64,000 bases of DNA from Phymatolithon calcareum (Eukaryota > Rhodophyta > Florideophyceae > Hapalidiales), in NCBI GenBank assembly GCA_977006965.1, contig OZ345368.1:2294001-2358000 (forward strand), in the 5' to 3' direction. Positions 20,944 to 31,700 of the stretch are shown piece by piece. Below the pieces are notes generated by a model. That model did no database searches and was not told where the DNA came from. It saw only the letters and a list, made by a program, of their open reading frames with translations. A program made the position numbers and the translations under genes. The stretch's first letter is position 1; every line of letters starts with the position of its first letter.

Positions 20944-23900
20944 CTACCTCCGGACAAGCTCCCTGCTCTGGAAGAAAGCGTCATCAGGGTGCCGGCCCGA
21001 ACTCCTTCGGATTTTTCAAAGTCGCACTGCGTCGCTGGACGCAGGTTTTCAAGGACCACGTCCAACTCGCACTTTCGTGGCCGCATCGTGAAAAAGATAC
21101 TGAACGTGAACAGCGGAGATTTCACTGGGATCTATCATTCTAGAAAGTTTGTCGGCGCATGCCTTGATGGGGGTGCTGAAAAATCAATCATCGGGCTAAA
21201 GCAAGCGAAGGCATACTGCAAGATGGTAGGGATGAAAATGAAGCTGGAACCGTCATGCTACTCATTCAAGTTTGGCGACCTCATTCGTACAAGCATGGGA
21301 AAAATGGAACTACGCGTGCCAACGCCAGAGAATTCTTTCCTGCCGATCACTGTTGACGTCGTGTCAGCGGATGTGCCACTACTCATAGGCCTTGACATAC
21401 TGGACAAAGAGCGGCTGGTACCAGACAATGTCGAGAATGTTCTACTGAGCAAGGATCGTGGATGGAAACTTCCTATCGTCCGCTACAAGGGGCACATGTT
21501 TTTAAAATGGGAACAACCTCGGCTATTGTTCACACGCGCGGAGTTGCACAGGCTCCACTTGCATTTCTTTCATCCCAATGCGCGGAAGCTGCACAATCTC
21601 ATTCGCAGAGCCCGTCCCGAAGACGTGAGCTCTGACACAATGAAAGTACTTGAGGAAATAGCCGATCAGTGCAAAGTGTGCAAGACACATTCTCCGCGAC
21701 CGTATCGTTTTCGTGTTTCAATTCCGCCTGAAGATATCGTGTTCAATCACGAGGTTGCACTTGACCTCGTCTGGTTGGACGGGAACCCCGCGATACATGT
21801 CGTTGACACACACACCCACTACCAGAACGCAGTACTATTGCAAGGACAATCAGCGTCTGCTGTCTGGGATGCTTTTGTCGAAGCATGGGCGTCCGTTTAC
21901 ATCGGGTACCCGAGCAGAATCCGAGTTGACCAGGGGAGCATCTTCACGTCTAAGTTCTGGGACGAAGTCACAACATTGCATGGAATTGAACTACAGCTAT
22001 CCGGCGTGGAGAGCCATAATTCTATCGGCTCTGGGGAAAGATACCATGCACCGTTACGCCGCGTGTTCAATGTTGTACGAAAAAGCTATCCGAAACTCAA
22101 CCCTGAGATTGCACTTCGTCTTGCCGTCAAGGGCATCAATGACACAATGGGTCCCGAGGGTTTAGTGCCCACGCATTTGGTCTACGGCGCGATGCCCGCT
22201 TTCCCAGCTGTCAACTGCAAAATTCTGAAGCAGCGCGAGCGTATGAACGCACTGGCAGCAGCAAGGCGCGAGATGGCTACAGTGACAGCGGAACTACGAA
22301 TTCAGCAAGCACTCCGCTCTCGTCTACCACCTGCTACTACGTACTTGATCGAACCCGGACACCATGTTTTTGTCTATCGTGAAAAGCCTAAAGAGTGGCA
22401 AGGCCCATTCATTGTTACAAAAGTTATGGACAAGGAGATTTTTGTCAATTGGGAAGGTACAGAGAAGCATTTCAGCAAGAGCCAAGTGATACCGTGCCCT
22501 GAAGATCGCGGCGACACCGAGCTGAAGAGGTTATTAGACGGAATGGAAAGGTTCAAGTCGAATCCTCCGGCTGGAGTATTTATTACCGAAGTGCTTCACC
22601 CTGCAGACAAAAGTGCAAGATCGGGAATGTTTGATGAGGCTAAAGCGAAGGAGCTTGCAGGTTTGGAGGACCGTGGTGTTTACGAAGTTGTTCTACAAGA
22701 GGACATTCCGGCGGATGCTAATGTGATGGGTGGCCGCTTTGTTCTGGCAATCAAGAACGTTGGTACTGACGACGAAGTCTACAAGGCGCGCTTTGTTGTA
22801 CAAGGTCATACCGATGCCGAAAAGAAATTGTTGGTGCACAACAGCACAAACCTCAAGCAGGGTTCAGTGCGCTTGCTTGTGGCCCTTGCAGCGATTTTTG
22901 GATTCCGCCTCTGTTCCCAAGATGTGTCACAAGCATATTTGCAATCCGCTGAAAAGTTGATGCGCGAAGTTTATGTGCGTCCGACTAAGGAGTTCTGTCT
23001 GTCTTCTCACCAGCTGTTGCGCCTACTCAAGCCGTTGTACGGCTTGCCTGACTCTGGCGATTATTGGCATTCGACATTTGCTAAACATTTACGTGACGAT
23101 TTGATGATGTGCTCTACTGCCGGTGACCTTAGTCTGTTCTTTAAGGTCGTTCGCGGTAAGCTTGCCGGTATCACAGGCGCATACGTTGATGACACGCTCG
23201 GCGCTGGTGGTGCGGACTTTGAAAAGGAGTCTGAAAAGACTCAAGAAAGGTTTGATTCAAAGCCCCGCGAATATGACAGCTTTGTGTTTGCTGGCATCCA
23301 GATGGAGAAGACAAAGGACGGGTTCCTGATGCACCAGGAACGGTACGCGAAGAAGATTGGACTACTGGCTAAGGACTGCACGTTCTCCGATTTCCGTTCC
23401 AAGAGACAGGAGCTGGCTTGGCTGACCAACACGCGGCCGGACATTGCGGCATCTGTCAATTTGGCTTCGCAGGTGACTGAGGACACGTGGTCTGCGGAGT
23501 ACGTCAAACAACTCAACGGTGTCGTGAAGTACGTGAAAGAGAATCCGCGCCGTGGTCTACTACAGCAGCAGCTTGACCAGAATACTTTGTCACTAAAGGT
23601 ATTCACTGACTCTTCATTCGCAAATACGCCTGAGCTGAGATCGCAACTTGGGTTTGTTGTGCTACTTTGCGATGCATCTGGAAAATGTAACATCTTGCAC
23701 TTTGCAAGCTACAAGTCCAAGCGTGTCGTACGGTCCGTTATGGGTGCAGAAATGTACGCCTTCGCCGATGGCTTCGACTTTGCATACCTCTTGAAGCACG
23801 ATATCGAGGCAATGACCGAAAGGAGGATCCCACTAATGATGATGACAGACTCTGATAGCCTATTTAAAGTCATCGTGAAGAACTCCACCACAACCGAAAA

Positions 23901-24108
23901 GCGCCTCATGATCGATATCAAAGGTGTCCGCGATGCGTACCAGGCACAGGAGATGAGTGACGTCGGCTGGGTTCGCAGCGAAGATAATCCTTCCGATGCT
24001 CTGACAAAGACGGGACGTTGTGAAGCGATGGAAAGACTCCTTGAAACGGGACGTATCGATGTTCAAGTGCAGCAGTGGGTCGTGCGAACGCCCCGGGCAG
24101 ATGTCTAA
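20899..24108 (+). CDS. pol: Copia-order Pol polyprotein (PR-IN-RT-RH), made by -1 frameshift
   Basis: Open from the frameshift site to TAA at 24106-24108 (1069 codons, giving a Gag-Pol of about 1595 aa). Residue numbers here count from 20989. Protease: LDGGAEKSIIG with D60, where D-T/S-G is usual. Integrase: a His/Cys zinc region (HLHFFHPNARKLHNL ... CKVC), then D259, D314 and E350, a D,D(35)E triad. Reverse transcriptase: KARFVVQGHTD, DVSQAYLQS, PLYGLPDSGDYW and AYVDD (732-735). RNase H: VFTDSSFANT with D874 and the C-terminal DNPSDALTK. No stop or frameshift within the frame. It has no independent ATG near its start, in agreement with expression by frameshifting. Confidence 0.95.
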   Translation, partial: LIRGSVCRRVPKKRQLPPDKLPALEESVIRVPARTPSDFSKSHCVAGRRFSRTTSNSHFRGRIVKKILNVNSGDFTGIYHSRKFVGACLDGGAEKSIIGLKQAKAYCKMVGMKMKLEPSCYSFKFGDLIRTSMGKMELRVPTPENSFLPITVDVVSADVPLLIGLDILDKERLVPDNVENVLLSKDRGWKLPIVRYKGHMFLKWEQPRLLFTRAELHRLHLHFFHPNARKLHNLIRRARPEDVSSDTMKVLEEIADQCKVCKTHSPRPYRFRVSIPPEDIVFNHEVALDLVWLDGNPAIHVVDTHTHYQNAVLLQGQSASAVWDAFVEAWASVYIGYPSRIRVDQGSIFTSKFWDEVTTLHGIELQLSGVESHNSIGSGERYHAPLRRVFNVVRKSYPKLNPEIALRLAVKGINDTMGPEGLVPTHLVYGAMPAFPAVNCKILKQRERMNALAAARREMATVTAELRIQQALRSRLPPATTYLIEPGHHVFVYREKPKEWQGPFIVTKVMDKEIFVNWEGTEKHFSKSQVIPCPEDRGDTELKRLLDGMERFKSNPPAGVFITEVLHPADKSARSGMFDEAKAKELAGLEDRGVYEVVLQEDIPADANVMGGRFVLAIKNVGTDDEVYKARFVVQGHTDAEKKLLVHNSTNLKQGSVRLLVALAAIFGFRLCSQDVSQAYLQSAEKLMREVYVRPTKEFCLSSHQLLRLLKPLYGLPDSGDYWHSTFAKHLRDDLMMCSTAGDLSLFFKVVRGKLAGITGAYVDDTLGAGGADFEKESEKTQERFDSKPREYDSFVFAGIQMEKTKDGFLMHQERYAKKIGLLAKDCTFSDFRSKRQELAWLTNTRPDIAASVNLASQVTEDTWSAEYVKQLNGVVKYVKENPRRGLLQQQLDQNTLSLKVFTDSSFANTPELRSQLGFVVLLCDASGKCNILHFASYKSKRVVRSVMGAEMYAFADGFDFAYLLKHDIEAMTERRIPLMMMTDSDSLFKVIVKNSTTTEKRLMIDIKGVRDAYQAQEMSDVGWVRSEDNPSDALTKTGRCEAMERLLETGRIDVQVQQWVVRTPRADV

Positions 24109-24142
24109 GGTAACGCGACTTTCGTGTTCAGAAAATCCCGAG

Positions 24143-24791
24143 TGTCAATGATGCGGGAATCACCGGGTGTGCTGTAAGTCGTGTTACAGCATTATTGTAC
24201 GGCTGTCGAATGATTTGGTTGTATCTCGAGACTGGAAATTCGCAATTGCCCGCCCAACGTAAGCCGAAGGTTGCGAACCGCAAGCGATAACGGAAGAAGA
24301 CGAGAAGTCGCGGTTTTTTTCTGGTTTGCGGGATTGCTGATGCAAGAAGGAGCGTGTTATCTGGCCTCCGTTCTACGTCGGCAGTGGTCGCCACGCCAAC
24401 TAATACACGTTGTTTTCTGTGCGGTCGCGATTCTGGTGCTGCTGATTGTTTGTGATTCATCTTTCTGCTATGAAATTCTAACGTGCGCCGCGCCATTAGT
24501 TGCGTAAATTGCTCGCGCGGATTTGCGAATCGCGCTCGTTTTGGAATTTACTTTGTTGCTCGCACTGACACTTTACAACTATTGAAGTGAACCTTTGCGA
24601 GCAAGTGTAGAAGGGAAGAGAGGAATATCTGAAGTAAATTGTTGTTTTGTTTACAACTTTTTCAGTTCTGCCCGTGCGGAACTGTTGCTATTCGTCTCTC
24701 CGCTTCGTGTTTCTGAGGAACGCCTTCAATCCCTGTGGACTGGAGTGAGAAGCAATCGACCGTATTAAGGCTCAAACCGTTTCGATCGACA
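24143..24791 (+). repeat. 3' LTR
   Basis: Same length as the 5' LTR and 99.4 percent identical to it. It starts 34 bases after the pol stop; the bases before it (TTCAGAAAATCCCGAG) are not a clear polypurine tract. Confidence 0.95.
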
Positions 24792-25414
24792 GACAAGTAG
24801 ACATCGTCGAATATTTGTCATACGAATATATACGAATAAATTCAAAATTTTCCAACATATGACAAATATATGTTGTTTCAAATGTATGCATCTATATTGT
24901 AATGACCAAAATTTCTTTGGTCTTTAAAATGTCGTGCCTTCAATTTAATGCATATTTAGTGGAAAATATTTAGCAGTGTTAAAATGCAAAGATAGTGTAA
25001 AAAACGCACTAAATTCGAAGTTTCCCGCAACCTCCAGGTGCAGATTTCAAAAAAATTCGGACTTTCGAATTTTCCCGCAGCCCCCTGCATTCAATCTATT
25101 GAAATCCTTCTGCCTTCTACGACCTGGGTTTTGTTCAAAAGCGGGGAAATATCGAGATTCCCGCAGCCCCCTGCGACATGCCACAACAATAAATTCTACC
25201 GCAAAAAGCTTTCGTTGAATGCAGGGGTTACATTCCCCTGGTTGAATGCATACTGTGAGATTTACGAGAACATTAACGCATCGTGCACAGCCGAACAATG
25301 GCCGAAAGCGACATCTTGCAAGACAAGGACAGGTGGTTCATGCACAGTAATGGCTGCCAGCAGCTCTGTCGAAGGAAGCGCGCGCGATCATGATTGACCC
25401 ATCACATCTACCAG
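24792..25414. other. AT-rich flank, then three TTCCCGCARCCYCC motifs
   Basis: ATATTTGTCAT (24811-24821) is perfectly inverted at 24859-24869. From 25020 the motif TTTCCCGCAACCTCC, TTTTCCCGCAGCCCCCTGC, ATTCCCGCAGCCCCCTGC appears at about 25021, 25072 and 25157, and a similar TTTCCCGCAACTCCCTG lies far away at 5625. No gene. Confidence 0.45.
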
Positions 25415-26448
25415 CTATCTCCGCTGCAGCGCCCGTTCCTCCTGGCCGTCTTCCCCATCTCTTGGAGGTGGCGCACCTGCTACGAAAGAAGATAGAAACG
25501 AACCAGCGACTCCAACCGCATCCCGCAAAAAAACTCCCACCTGCTTGCACACTGGCGAGAACACCACTGCCCGCACTTGTCCCGCCCTCCCTTGTGTGAC
25601 AATCAGCTTGGCCGGCGGCACCAGTCCGAGCTCCTGCATTGTCTTCGGTATATCCTCGCCCTCGAACACGCATTGAGGAAAGGAAACCGACATCTACACA
25701 TTCTCCGCAGGTACGTTCATCTCTTCGGCAACCCAATCCACCACCGATATCAACGCAACATCATTCGCGAACGTGCGCTGCGCAACGCGTACATCCGCCA
25801 GTCGTACCAACAAACGCGCGCCTGCGCGGGTGTACTACCGAGTTTGAGTACGCGGTCTGCAGACGGCAGTGCGCGCGCCTACACTGCCTGCTGCTGCAGC
25901 AGTTTTCACGGTACCCTTCTCTGTCGACAGCATCGCTGTAGTTTTTTCTTCAATACTGGTCTGCGTTGCGCGGCGGCCGGCGCACCCGTCTGCGTGGCGC
26001 GCGATGTGGTTGCGCGCGAGAGCGGCCGGCGCGGATTCAGTGTAGGGCCGCGACTGGGCGGCGGGGGTGGTGCCGGGACGTCGCGCGAAAGCATTGGGAA
26101 ATCGAAGGCGCGAACGAGTGTCACGGGGAAGACGAAGAACTCTGTGTGCACGAGGACGCGGCCGTCAGGCACGATGGTGTGAAGAGCGGGCGAGTTCTTC
26201 ACGGGGAATAATGAGCGAACGTTTTGGAAATCATTGCTTTCATCGCTGCCGTCCACACAGATGCACGTGGCGCGTTTACGCGCTGGTGTGGCGCCCACGG
26301 CGGCATGTGGGAATGCCGTGCGCAGGAGGGAGCGTGTCGACGTGCGCGCCAGCACTGCGTCGACATCTGTGGCTTCCGTCGCTGGTGCGCAGGGGAGGAC
26401 GATGAGAAGCGAGTTTTGCGCCTGCACTGCGGCCATTGCGCTGGCCAC
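25415..26448 (-). pseudogene. UBX-domain protein gene, broken
   Basis: On the minus strand, 26448 to about 25906 encodes NSLLIVLPCAPATEATDVD ... ATCICVDGSDESNDFQNVRSLF, resembling the thioredoxin-like N-terminal domain of UBXN4-type proteins. Further down, LVRLADVRVAQRTFANDVAL, DWVAEEMNVPAENV, then MSVSFPQCVFEGEDIPKTMQ and ELGLVPPAKLIV form a UBX domain, a ubiquitin-like fold that binds p97/Cdc48. Two breaks are visible: the first domain ends in a stop before the UBX part (an intron ending near TCGGTAG at about 25843 could bridge it), and an in-frame TAG lies inside the UBX domain at 25694-25696. The first ATG is at 26436; a LINE lies only 12 bases upstream of 26448, so the true start may be lost. 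The segment is much richer in G+C than its surroundings. Confidence 0.55.
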
Positions 26449-26460
26449 TTCCCCTGTGTG

Positions 26461-27142
26461 ACGCTTCCCCCCACGGAACCCCTCTTCCTATGTGGAGCAC
26501 TTCTTCGAGGTTGCTGACAAGAGCCTTGAGTCCCTACAGCGCAACCTCACACGACCGTAACCCAACGGAGAGACCGAGGGCGAAACAACGCAGGCGATGG
26601 ACAGACTACTAGAATTAGAGAAAATAATGACAGCAGAAATGATAGTATGACGCGATATTCTTAGACAATGCGAAAGTAGTACATGGGAAGCTGTTCTGGT
26701 GTCGGCGACTCTGGAGTTGAGGGGGAGGGACCACAATTCAGGAACATGCTCGTAAAAGCCCACCAACTTTGCAAGATAAGCTTCGATAAAGTAGATCAGC
26801 GCTGAGGTGAGGGATCAAGCCTGAACCCCACGAGCAAGAACCAAGAGTGGCCCTTCCCACAATAAACAAGTATCAAAGAAAAGTCAGATTCAAGAAAGAA
26901 CCAAGAATCAAAGAAAAGCCAGGATCAAAAGTCAAGAATCGAGGATGAATCAAGAAAGAGTCTGTAAGGAAGAAAACATCAGTAAGAACAAAAAAAGAAA
27001 CGGAAAAATCGACGATAAAGTAGATAAGCTAGAAAGGTGCCGACTTGCCTTCAATTGGGACACATGGTACCTTCTCAATAAAATCCACTTAATTACGACT
27101 CTGGAGTTGAGGGCTTCTAAAATAAAAACTTAATCTCCCCCT
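26461..27142 (+). mobile_element. 5'-truncated LINE (outer), interrupted by a second LINE
   Basis: The element starts inside its C-terminal coding region: RFPPRNPSSYVEHFFEVADK then SLESLQRNL, close to RFPPRRAESYVEHFNEVAEE in the LINE at 42553-43989; a stop follows within the frame. Its 3' end GAGTTGAGGGCTTCTAAAATAAAAACTT is the same as at 43940-43975. The direct repeat CCTGTGTG flanks it (26453-26460 and 27143-27150). It sits against the 5' end of the UBX gene. Confidence 0.8.
26724..27095 (+). mobile_element. LINE 3' fragment nested in the outer LINE
   Basis: The 18-bp direct repeat CGACTCTGGAGTTGAGGG at 26706-26723 and 27096-27113 marks the insertion into the 3' UTR of the outer element. 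The insert ends with AGAAAGGTGCCGACTT ... CTTCTCAATAAAATCCACTTAATTA, the 3' end of the LINE type seen at 36735-38972, so two LINE subfamilies are involved and the 36.7-kb type jumped later. Confidence 0.85.
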
Positions 27143-27150
27143 CCTGTGTG

Positions 27151-27820
27151 CCATATACAGTACCGGCGGCAGAGGTCGCGGCCATTTCGGAGGACCGTCG
27201 TTGCCAACGAGACCACGTGGACATATTCAAGGGATGGAAGTGTAAGCACCTTTTGAATGCCTATTCATTTGATTTCTGGAGGGTGCCCTTTGACGTTTTT
27301 TTCAATCGAAGTTTGTTTGAAAACCTCACTGTCTTGCGCGTATACGGGCAAGGCTACCTCAGTTGCTACCTTCCAGTGTATATCATAGTCCGTTAAAAAG
27401 TATCGCCTGTCAGAGGCGGTGGGAAAGGTTTGAATCCTTGACCATTTCTCCTCATATATATGTGATACTATGTGTCGTGTCATGAATGAAATCAACTTGA
27501 CTTCTCGTGTCTTGACGTCGGAGCAACCTTCTTCCTTTTTAATGAACTCGATGATGGTCTTTCTGAAGAGCAAAAGCTCATTTAGTGCTTTCTCGGTATC
27601 CAATATGTTGTCTCTGCCCTTTGAAGGTGTCGTATTTAAGTGGTTTTATAGAGAAGATACGATTTGCCCCAACTTGAGGAAAGTTGGCACCTTTCTAACT
27701 TATTTACTGTACTGTCGTCGAATAGTTTCGCTTATCTCAGTCAGAATGACATAGGGTTGTATCAATAACATGGGCAACATCTTTTTCTTCGCCGGGGTCC
27801 TGTAACACTGCACCCTGTCT
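27151..27820 (-). pseudogene. Two overlapping LINE 3' relics
   Basis: On the minus strand, 27603 to about 27530 reads TEKALNELLLFRKTIIEFIKKEEG, the LINE C-terminus. Just upstream, 27639-27750 is the reverse complement of the 3' UTR of the 36735-38972 type (TTTAAGTGG...GGCACCTTTCT). One element thus inserted into or beside the other. Target repeats could not be resolved. Confidence 0.5.
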
Positions 27821-27968
27821 TGCGCCGGATGATCGCTGTCTGAGCAGCGGCTCGTGAAAGGACACGAACATGGGGTATTTAGCAGTCCCCTATTTGCGCC
27901 GGATGATAGCTGTACGAGCAGCGGCCGGTGAACGGACGCCAACGCGGAAAACTCCGCAGTCCTCGTTT
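27821..27968 (+). repeat. Two tandem 74-bp units
   Basis: TGCGCCGGATGAT starts both units (27821 and 27895) and GAGCAGCGGC...GTGAA-GGAC follows in each. Units diverge in their second halves, though both end near GCAGTCC. No frame or known element. Confidence 0.65.
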
Positions 27969-28769
27969 CGAACGGGTCCTATCCCCTTGCTTGCGCTGAC
28001 GGGTGCGTGCGTGGCGACCAGACTGTCAGTGTCACCTCCCTAAGCGGTTCGGAATCAGCCTGGCGGATTTACTTACATCCGTTTGGAAATTGTCACAACT
28101 GAGAGCACTCGTTTGTCCGACCATTCAAGGGCGTGGAGCCGCATCCATTGCGCCCTCTCCAATGCCTGGGTCGACTCTTGTGCTGCTGCAGTTCCTTTAT
28201 ATATAGAATAATAAAGGCAGCACTGTCGGGGTAGCGGAAGAACCCGCACGGTGAACTAGCCTCTACTTTTGCTGAGCAGAGCCGCGCTCCAGTATACAAC
28301 TGTACTGTGCTAAGCTCTATCTCTCTCCTCTTTCCCTCTGGAACGCCTTGACGTGTCACAGTCCACATATGATAGCTTTCTCCCCTTTGAAGGTTTGCAC
28401 ATCTGCTTTCGCCACGACGAACACGTTTACAAAGTTGAAATGTTGAGACCAGCACCCGTTCTGTTCTGTTGACCAAACGATATCATAGGCTGGAGAATTT
28501 GAGATGCGTGTGGCACACACTGAGTGCGCTCAGACCAACTGTCCAGATGAGGTCCAATTGGACCTCAGATACAACACAAGGACTTGCAAGTGGCTGCGTT
28601 CTGTCTGCTTTGACTACAGTGCTGAACAAAAACGTGATTTTCTCCAGACAGATCCGTGGAACGGAAGGCGAGAAAAATTTATACAGTGAGATTGTACCGC
28701 AGAAGCCGGAGAACGACATGGACTACACACTCCCGCGTAGGAGGCAGATCACGAACAGGCCGCTTCGCT
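27969..28769. other. Upstream region of the Sel1-repeat gene
   Basis: No gene. A TATATATAG at about 28197 could be a TATA box, but it is some 570 bp from the chosen ATG, so a long leader or an intron would be needed. Confidence 0.3.
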
Positions 28770-31700
28770 ATGGCGGATGTACCGCGGCTTGCCGACGATC
28801 CGAGGCTGGTTTACTCCACTTATGCCATCGCCTTCATCCCACTCACCTTTATTTACGCCCTGGACTTCATTAACGACAAATGGAGACCGATACGCGAAAC
28901 CCGCCGCAATGGTGTCATTCAGCTACTCGTGTCATTGCCTTCACTTGGCTGCATTATCGCATACATCGTTCTGCAAATCAAGAACGATGACCACAAAGAA
29001 GCGGCGGCCGCAATCACTGTCGCCTGTTTCAATATATTTCACGTTGCTCGAACGATCTGGGGCCTCATCCAGCTCTATGAGTTCCGAAATTGGAACGTGT
29101 ACGCTTTAAGGTGTCTTCTCCAGATGGGGTATTCTGCACCCGCCTACGACTATTCCGACGACGTGAAAAACCTAATGTCAAGAGTTCGTGCGTGGTGTCC
29201 ATGTGCTTCACCCTCTTCATATGCAATGTCGTCTGATCGTTCGACGTCCACAAACTCTGCGTCTTCCTCTCCGCCTTCTGAGTCTTCGCCGTCTGCAGAC
29301 TCTGCATCTTCCTCTTCGCCTTCTAATGGTTTGGCATCGGACTCTGTTATCGAGAAGAAAGGTTCGCGTATGATGTTTCTATTGAAGAGCTTTAAATCGA
29401 AATGCATGCTGCTCTATGCATGGATAATGGGCAATATGGAAGAGAATCGTCACTATTTTCATCATCCCAACCTGTCTCTGGATGAAATTCAGAGGACTGT
29501 TGACCATCACATGGTGGTTAACAACTCATTAATCGACAACGAATTCTCGGGTGCAGTGCTCCCGGTACGCCCTGTACTTCTCTCTCGAGTTAAATGTAAA
29601 GAATCAGGAAGGCTTAATGCTCTCTCACGGCTCGTGGGAACTTGCCTAAAGTCAACAAAGCCTGAAGAAAGCGCTGTTCGTTGGCTGGTCTCTTTCCTTG
29701 CCAAATTTGGACATCATTGGCTTGAGAATACCAGAGATCTGTCCATGAATTACACTGGAGCGAAGACGACAATAAGCAGGGTCAAATTGGACGCATCCCG
29801 CGGACTCGCCGTGTTTGCCTCTTTACTTACGACCAACGGATCTGTCGACGATATGGGATCCACGGAAGAATTTGCTTCTCTTCTTTCGCCGACAAGTTTG
29901 AATTGCATTGTGCCGCTCCGTTATCAGACGTCACGAATTGAGATCACCGACCGATGTACGCTTCCTTTTCAGATGAAAGGATTCAAATCTCCCTACGTGG
30001 ATGTACAGCAAAACGATTTTGATTTCGGGAATCACGAGGCGACGATCAGAGACGCTGTACAAGATGATTGGCACAAGGCGTCCTTAAACGAGCTCGATAA
30101 AGATCGTCGTACGGCAGTTGAAAATACCACTGCAGCACAGCTTGCTTGTTTTGCAACCCTAATGGAAGAAGATTTCATGCTGAAAGATAGAGTTGAATGG
30201 GATCCGGAAAGAATAGTAGAAGACGCAGCTTCGCTCGTTGATTGGAATGCGGAAGATCCCCGAATTGAAAATCTCTTGTATCAGCTGGGGTACGACTTCA
30301 ACAAGGACTACACTGAATTTTTTAGTGAAATACCAATTCGAAAAGAGTTTCTTGGTACATTCCAATGGACCACTAACCCAAACCGCCTTGTATTTCAGAC
30401 GAGCGTTCATGTCGACAATATTCTTGCCCTGGAATCAGGGGAAAGCCTTGCCACTTATCTCGAAGAAAACGAATCATTTGTCGAACCTACGAGCCCGAAC
30501 AGGAAAACATCCGTGTTTCAGGATCAGTACGAACTTGAAATAAGCAGACTCCGAAGCAAAGTTTTACAATCACCTGAATCATTCCCCGAAACACCTCGAT
30601 TTCTTGGCTGTGTGTTTGAAACTGTGAGGAGCAGTTTAGCCGAGTGGGTTGAAAAGAATCAGCAAGGAGAAATAGAAGGCTGGACATCAAGCGTCGCACC
30701 TGTCGGAGTCAGATTCCGTTGCAGTAAGCAATTGCTCGCCGTTTTTGTGAAAGATGAAGATGAAGAGGGAGATGAAATTGATCGGTATGTGCGAAGAAGG
30801 AATTTGTTCCCGCGACTATTGTGGGAAGTCGAAGCACATTTGCATTGGAGGTTGGGTAAAGACTTCTCTAGAGAGAGTCAAGATATTCGAGAGTCTTCGT
30901 TCCTGATCATGCTGACCATACTTGGTTTTCCATCCTTGAAACTGGAAGAACATCAGGACAGGGGACCTTTAGCATCTTCAGGACAAGGCGAGCAAACCAT
31001 TGCATTTCAACAGGAATTCTCATTGACGCCGATTGGAGGACCGCAGAAACTCCACATAGTGCTGAGATTCGACGCAGATGCAGAGGCAGTATCGGTGGAG
31101 CTGCACCCGGAAGATCTATTCTTCAAGTGGCAGGATTGGAAGGACGCGTTCATGGGGAGGATTTCTGCACAAAAACATTGGAGACAGACTCGATTACTAT
31201 CTAAACGTGAGAGTCTTCGAGAGGAAGCATTTCATTCCAAATTATCATCTCCGGTTAAAGTGGTTTCCATGGAAGAGCTAGGGACCGAATATGATTTTAC
31301 ATATTGGTCTGGCTGGCCTCCATGGATGGTCCAGATTGCACAGTTCGAGATGAAAAAGCTATGCCAATTCTATGGCACCATAGGCCAAGGCGAAGAATAC
31401 TCTCAAGTCTATGCTTGGCTGTATATGCAATTTATTGCATATCTGAATGCTGCTATGGATGTTCATTTTCTAACAACAACGACCCCGACAAAACTATACG
31501 AAAACGGGCATCGAGCTCTGAGCGTAGGCCTTGAAGAAGAAGCCATGAAATCGTTTGCACGATGCATCGCGGAGCATGGTCACAGGGGTGCTCTAAAGGA
31601 TGCCGTTAATGTTGTTCTAAAGAAAGATCCGGTTTCACTGGACCAGGCACGTGTTTTGATTTTACGAATGGATGTCTGGTTCAATGTTCTTCTTAAAGGA

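Larger units (their letters stand above)
18623..24791 (+). mobile_element. Complete Ty1/copia-order LTR retrotransposon, 6.17 kb
   Basis: Two 649-bp LTRs (TGTC...GACA) enclose gag and pol. Pol has protease, integrase, reverse transcriptase, then RNase H, the copia order. The LTRs differ at 4 of 649 positions, so insertion is recent on an evolutionary scale. No 5-bp duplication lies exactly at both ends: the left flank is TAGAC, and TAGAC recurs 6 bases beyond the 3' LTR. Neither a TGG-type primer-binding site nor a strong polypurine tract is obvious, so priming may use a non-standard tRNA region. Gag and pol are in different frames joined by a probable -1 frameshift signal. Confidence 0.95.

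Noticed and set aside
18618-24802. TAGAC as target-site duplication of the copia element
   Set aside because: It abuts the 5' LTR but lies 6 bases beyond the 3' LTR, so it is only suggestive.
25577-26405. Long plus-strand frames (201, 112 and 100 codons) opposite the UBX gene
   Set aside because: They arise from the GC-rich composition; the minus strand has the recognisable domains, the plus strand none.
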